Source of the DNA: Nitrospirales bacterium
Lineage (GTDB): Bacteria > Nitrospirota > Thermodesulfovibrionia > Thermodesulfovibrionales > Dissulfurispiraceae
Length of the DNA stretch: 7,561 bases
Assembly: GCA_020846375.1 (NCBI GenBank)
Contig: JADLDZ010000082.1
Span: forward strand, 1-7,561
Direction: 5' to 3'
This document shows positions 5,246 to 7,561 of this stretch, piece by piece. The translations under genes and the position numbers were made by a program. The notes under the pieces were generated by a model. The model saw only the letters and a program-made list of their open reading frames with translations, was not told the DNA's origin and did no database searches. Each line of letters opens with the position of its first letter. Position 1 is the stretch's first letter.

Positions 5246-5268
5246 GGGCGCAAAATATTCCAGCGCCC
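5246..5268. repeat. GGGCGC/GCGCCC inverted repeat in the purF-uvrB intergenic region
   Basis: GGGCGC (5246-5251) and GCGCCC (5263-5268) form a perfect 6-bp stem around an 11-base AT-rich loop. An outer C-G pair (5245 with 5270) is possible with one bulged C. Read on the minus strand it is followed by GTTCTTTTATTAT, so it could be a weak terminator there. Alternatively it is a dyad operator for one or both genes. It does not match a LexA box known to me. Confidence 0.45.
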
Positions 5269-5307
5269 CGTAAACAACTGGTAGTGTATCGCGGGTATCA
5301 CGGAAAC

Positions 5308-7371
5308 ATGAATGAGTTCAGACTGAATAGCGGCTTCTCTCCCAAAGGGGACCAGCCGAAGGCCATACAGGAGCTTTCGCAGGGGGCCCGCGAGGGGGAA
5401 AAGCACCAGGTGCTCCTCGGCGTGACCGGCTCGGGCAAGACCTTCACCGTCGCCAACGTCATCGCCGCGCTGAACAAGCCTGCACTGGTCATCGCCCATA
5501 ACAAGGCCCTTGCCGCGCAGTTGTACGGAGAGTTCAGGGAGCTCTTCCCCGACAATGCGGTGGAATTCTTCGTCAGCTACTACGACTACTACCAGCCCGA
5601 GGCCTACCTCCCCTCCACCGACACGTACATCGAGAAGGACTCCATGGTGAACGACGATATCGACAGGCTGAGGCATTCCGCCACCATGTCCATCCTCGAA
5701 AGGAGGGATGTGATCGTCGTCGCCTCGGTTTCCTGTATTTACGGCATCGGTTCGCCCGAGGACTACCTCGGAATGCATCTCATCATCGAGGAGGGCATGC
5801 GGACGAAGCGGGACGCGTTCCTGAAAAAGCTGGTCGAGATCCTCTACGTGCGCTCCGACGTCGAGTTCAGGAGGGGGAACTTCAGGGTACGGGGGGACGT
5901 GGTCGAAATCTATCCCGCCTTTTCCCAGGACAGGGCGCTGCGGGTGGAGTTCTTCGGGGACGACATCGATGCCCTCCATGAGTTCGATTCTCTCACCGGA
6001 GAGAGGGTGCGGAAGGTGCAGAAGGTGGCCCTCTATCCCAACAGCCACTGGATCACCCCGAAGGACAAGCTGGAGAAGGCATTTGCGGGTATCGAGAAGG
6101 AGCTCGAGGAGAGGACGCGCTTCTTCAGGAATCAGGCGGAAATCGAGTATGCTCACCGCATCGAGCAGAGGACGCGCTTCGACCTCGAAATGCTGCGGGA
6201 GTTCGGCTATTGCCACGGCATTGAAAACTATTCACGCCATCTGAGCGGAAGGCTCGCCGGCGAGCCCCCGTATACCCTCATCGACTACCTGATCAGCGGC
6301 CCTTCGAAGGGGGACTACCTTACCGTCATCGACGAATCCCACGCCACGGTGCCCCAGATCGGCGGGATGTACGAGGGTGACCGCTCGCGGAAGCAGACCC
6401 TCGTGGAGTACGGCTTCCGGTTGCCCTCTGCCCTCGATAACCGGCCCCTGCGGTTCGAGGAGTTCGAGCGCCGCATGAGCAGCGTCATCTACGTTTCCGC
6501 CACGCCGGCGGAGTACGAGCTGAACAAGTCCCGCAGGAAGGTGGTGGAGCAGGTGATCCGTCCCACCGGCCTGATGGATCCCGGGATCTCGGTGCGTCCT
6601 GTCGGCGGGCAGGTGGACGACCTCCTCGGCGAGATCCGGAGGAGGGCGGAGAGGGGGGAACGGGTGCTCATCACCACCCTTACGAAGAAAATGGCGGAGG
6701 ACCTCACCGAATACTACACGGAGCTCGGGGTAAAGGCCCGGTACCTCCATTCGGACATCGACACCCTGGAGAGGATCGAGATTCTGAGGGACCTGCGGCT
6801 CGGGAAGTTCGATGTCCTCGTCGGCGTGAACCTGCTCAGGGAGGGGCTCGATCTCCCGGAGGTCTCCCTGGTGGCCATCTTCGATGCGGACAAGGAGGGG
6901 TTTCTCCGCTCCGAGCGCTCCCTTATCCAGACCGCGGGCCGTGCGGCCCGGAACGTGAACGGACAGGTGGTATTCTATGCCGACACCGTCACCTCCTCCA
7001 TGCAGCGGGCCATCGACGAGACCGGGAGGAGGAGGAGAATCCAGGCGGAATACAATCGGGAAATGGGCATCACTCCCGAAACGGTAAAGAGCCAGATCAA
7101 GGACATCCTCAGCTCCATCTACGAGGCGGATTACTTCGAGGCTCCCGCTCTTGCCGAAGAAACGCCTGCCTATGAGGTGAGCGAGGAGTCCCTGAAGGAG
7201 CTCGAGGCCGGGATGAGGGAAGCGGCGAAGAGGCTCGACTTCGAGAAGGCTGCGGAAATCCGCGACAGGATAAAGGACCTGCGGAACCGGGCGCTGGCCG
7301 TGGGCGTACCGGAAAAAACAACGGCAAGCAGGGGAGCAAAGAAGGGGAGGAGGCCCCGGATGCGGAGTTAG
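5308..7371 (+). CDS. uvrB: UvrABC system subunit B (excinuclease helicase-like subunit)
   Basis: UvrB is the damage-verifying ATPase of nucleotide excision repair; it is loaded by UvrA and then recruits UvrC for incision. The 687-residue product is full length. Visible in order: the Gly-Asp-Gln-Pro segment (14-17), Walker A Gly-Ser-Gly-Lys-Thr (41-45), the Tyr-rich beta-hairpin that probes DNA (91-111), the Walker B Asp-Glu-Ser-His box (342-345), the Ser-Ala-Thr-Pro motif III (397-400), motif VI Gln-Thr-Ala-Gly-Arg-Ala-Ala-Arg (541-548) and a C-terminal UVR domain (about 626-661) used to bind UvrC. A basic tail of about 25 residues follows. The ATG at 5308 is chosen because homologues begin just there; an in-frame GTG at 5284 would add eight unrelated residues. 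Its ribosome binding site is weak. It is convergent with the next gene. Confidence 0.97.
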   Translation: MNEFRLNSGFSPKGDQPKAIQELSQGAREGEKHQVLLGVTGSGKTFTVANVIAALNKPALVIAHNKALAAQLYGEFRELFPDNAVEFFVSYYDYYQPEAYLPSTDTYIEKDSMVNDDIDRLRHSATMSILERRDVIVVASVSCIYGIGSPEDYLGMHLIIEEGMRTKRDAFLKKLVEILYVRSDVEFRRGNFRVRGDVVEIYPAFSQDRALRVEFFGDDIDALHEFDSLTGERVRKVQKVALYPNSHWITPKDKLEKAFAGIEKELEERTRFFRNQAEIEYAHRIEQRTRFDLEMLREFGYCHGIENYSRHLSGRLAGEPPYTLIDYLISGPSKGDYLTVIDESHATVPQIGGMYEGDRSRKQTLVEYGFRLPSALDNRPLRFEEFERRMSSVIYVSATPAEYELNKSRRKVVEQVIRPTGLMDPGISVRPVGGQVDDLLGEIRRRAERGERVLITTLTKKMAEDLTEYYTELGVKARYLHSDIDTLERIEILRDLRLGKFDVLVGVNLLREGLDLPEVSLVAIFDADKEGFLRSERSLIQTAGRAARNVNGQVVFYADTVTSSMQRAIDETGRRRRIQAEYNREMGITPETVKSQIKDILSSIYEADYFEAPALAEETPAYEVSEESLKELEAGMREAAKRLDFEKAAEIRDRIKDLRNRALAVGVPEKTTASRGAKKGRRPRMRS

Positions 7372-7388
7372 GGAACACCCCTTAGGGT

Positions 7389-7561
7389 TTATTTGATCCT
7401 CTTTGAAACGGCTTTGAACTCCTCAGTCCCCGCTGTCTTCAGCACCTGGAAGAGGACCGTCTCGGTGCAGGTGATGACGGCGCCCGCGTCGCGCATGAAT
7501 TCGAGCCCGGTCTCCCGATCCGCTTTTGTCCGCGAGCATACGGCGTCCCGTACGACATGCA
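7389..7561 (-). CDS. Isochorismatase-family cysteine hydrolase (C-terminal part)
   Basis: Only the last 56 residues are in the window; the gene continues beyond the right edge and I read this frame directly from the sequence. It shows the typical C-terminal part of isochorismatase/nicotinamidase-like hydrolases: Val-x-Asp-Ala-Val followed by Ser-Arg-Thr, a helix with Glu-Phe-Met-Arg, then Ala-Gly-Ala-Val-Ile-Thr-Cys-Thr-Glu-Thr-Val-Leu-Phe, which ends the family's last strand. The catalytic Asp, Lys and Cys lie in the part not seen, so substrate and activity cannot be judged. The TAA stop is 17 bases from the uvrB stop. The short ACCC/GGGT pair in the gap is too weak to call a terminator. Confidence 0.85.
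   Translation of the reverse strand, partial: HVVRDAVCSRTKADRETGLEFMRDAGAVITCTETVLFQVLKTAGTEEFKAVSKRIK

Noticed and set aside
5284..5307. GTG start for uvrB eight codons upstream
   Set aside because: No ribosome binding site, and family members start at the Met-Asn-Glu-Phe equivalent encoded from 5308.
5227..6216. Minus-strand open frame of 329 codons opposite uvrB
   Set aside because: Antisense shadow of uvrB caused by high GC; no recognisable family.
1..7561. CRISPR array, insertion sequence, tRNA or rRNA gene, phage defence genes
   Set aside because: I looked for regular spaced repeats, transposase motifs, tRNA cloverleaf patterns and defence domains on both strands and saw none.

Overview
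The window is a GC-rich, gene-dense bacterial chromosome segment with a mixed gene set: a sulfur-handling cluster on the left and housekeeping genes on the right. The sulfur cluster pairs DsrE/DsrF/DsrH (TusBCD-type) subunits and TusA with a small 2x[4Fe-4S] ferredoxin. This, together with a Bacillus-type Fe-S PurF, suggests an anaerobic or microaerophilic sulfur-metabolising lineage such as Nitrospirota (Thermodesulfovibrio-like) or a former-Deltaproteobacteria group. That placement is an inference; no rRNA or other phylogenetic marker has been searched.

Layout. Positions 1-416 hold no convincing gene but contain an 11-bp inverted repeat, a terminator-like hairpin with a T tract, a long pyrimidine tract and a direct repeat just upstream of a ferredoxin gene (417-602, +). 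The ferredoxin converges on a four-gene minus-strand operon, and both end at a near-perfect bidirectional terminator (626-660). In transcription order the operon encodes DsrH/TusB-like (98 aa), DsrE/TusD-like (120 aa), DsrF/TusC-like (137 aa) and TusA (83 aa) proteins. It starts from a strong sigma70-type promoter (TTGACA, 18 bp, TATAAA) whose spacer is filled by a perfect 19-bp dyad, which is a good repressor operator candidate. Divergent from it is a cytoplasmic lipase/esterase-like alpha/beta hydrolase (2244-3119, +). A small two-TM protein of unknown function (3136-3513, -) follows, then purF (3684-5120, -). purF diverges from uvrB (5308-7371, +) across a short region carrying a GGGCGC/GCGCCC hairpin. 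The last 173 bases are the 3' end of an isochorismatase-family hydrolase gene on the minus strand, converging on uvrB.

How the genes work together. TusA and the DsrEFH-like set are expected to form a persulfide relay: TusA carries sulfur on the Cys of its CPYP motif, and the DsrE-like subunit offers an active Cys78. No DsrC, sulfite reductase, rhodanese or tRNA thiolase (MnmA) is in the window, so donor and final acceptor are unknown. PurF (purine synthesis) and UvrB (nucleotide excision repair) are independent housekeeping functions. The most interesting part is the rearranged H-E-F-TusA cassette with its dyad-controlled promoter; the families are known, so novelty would lie in its order, regulation and possible partnership with the ferredoxin.
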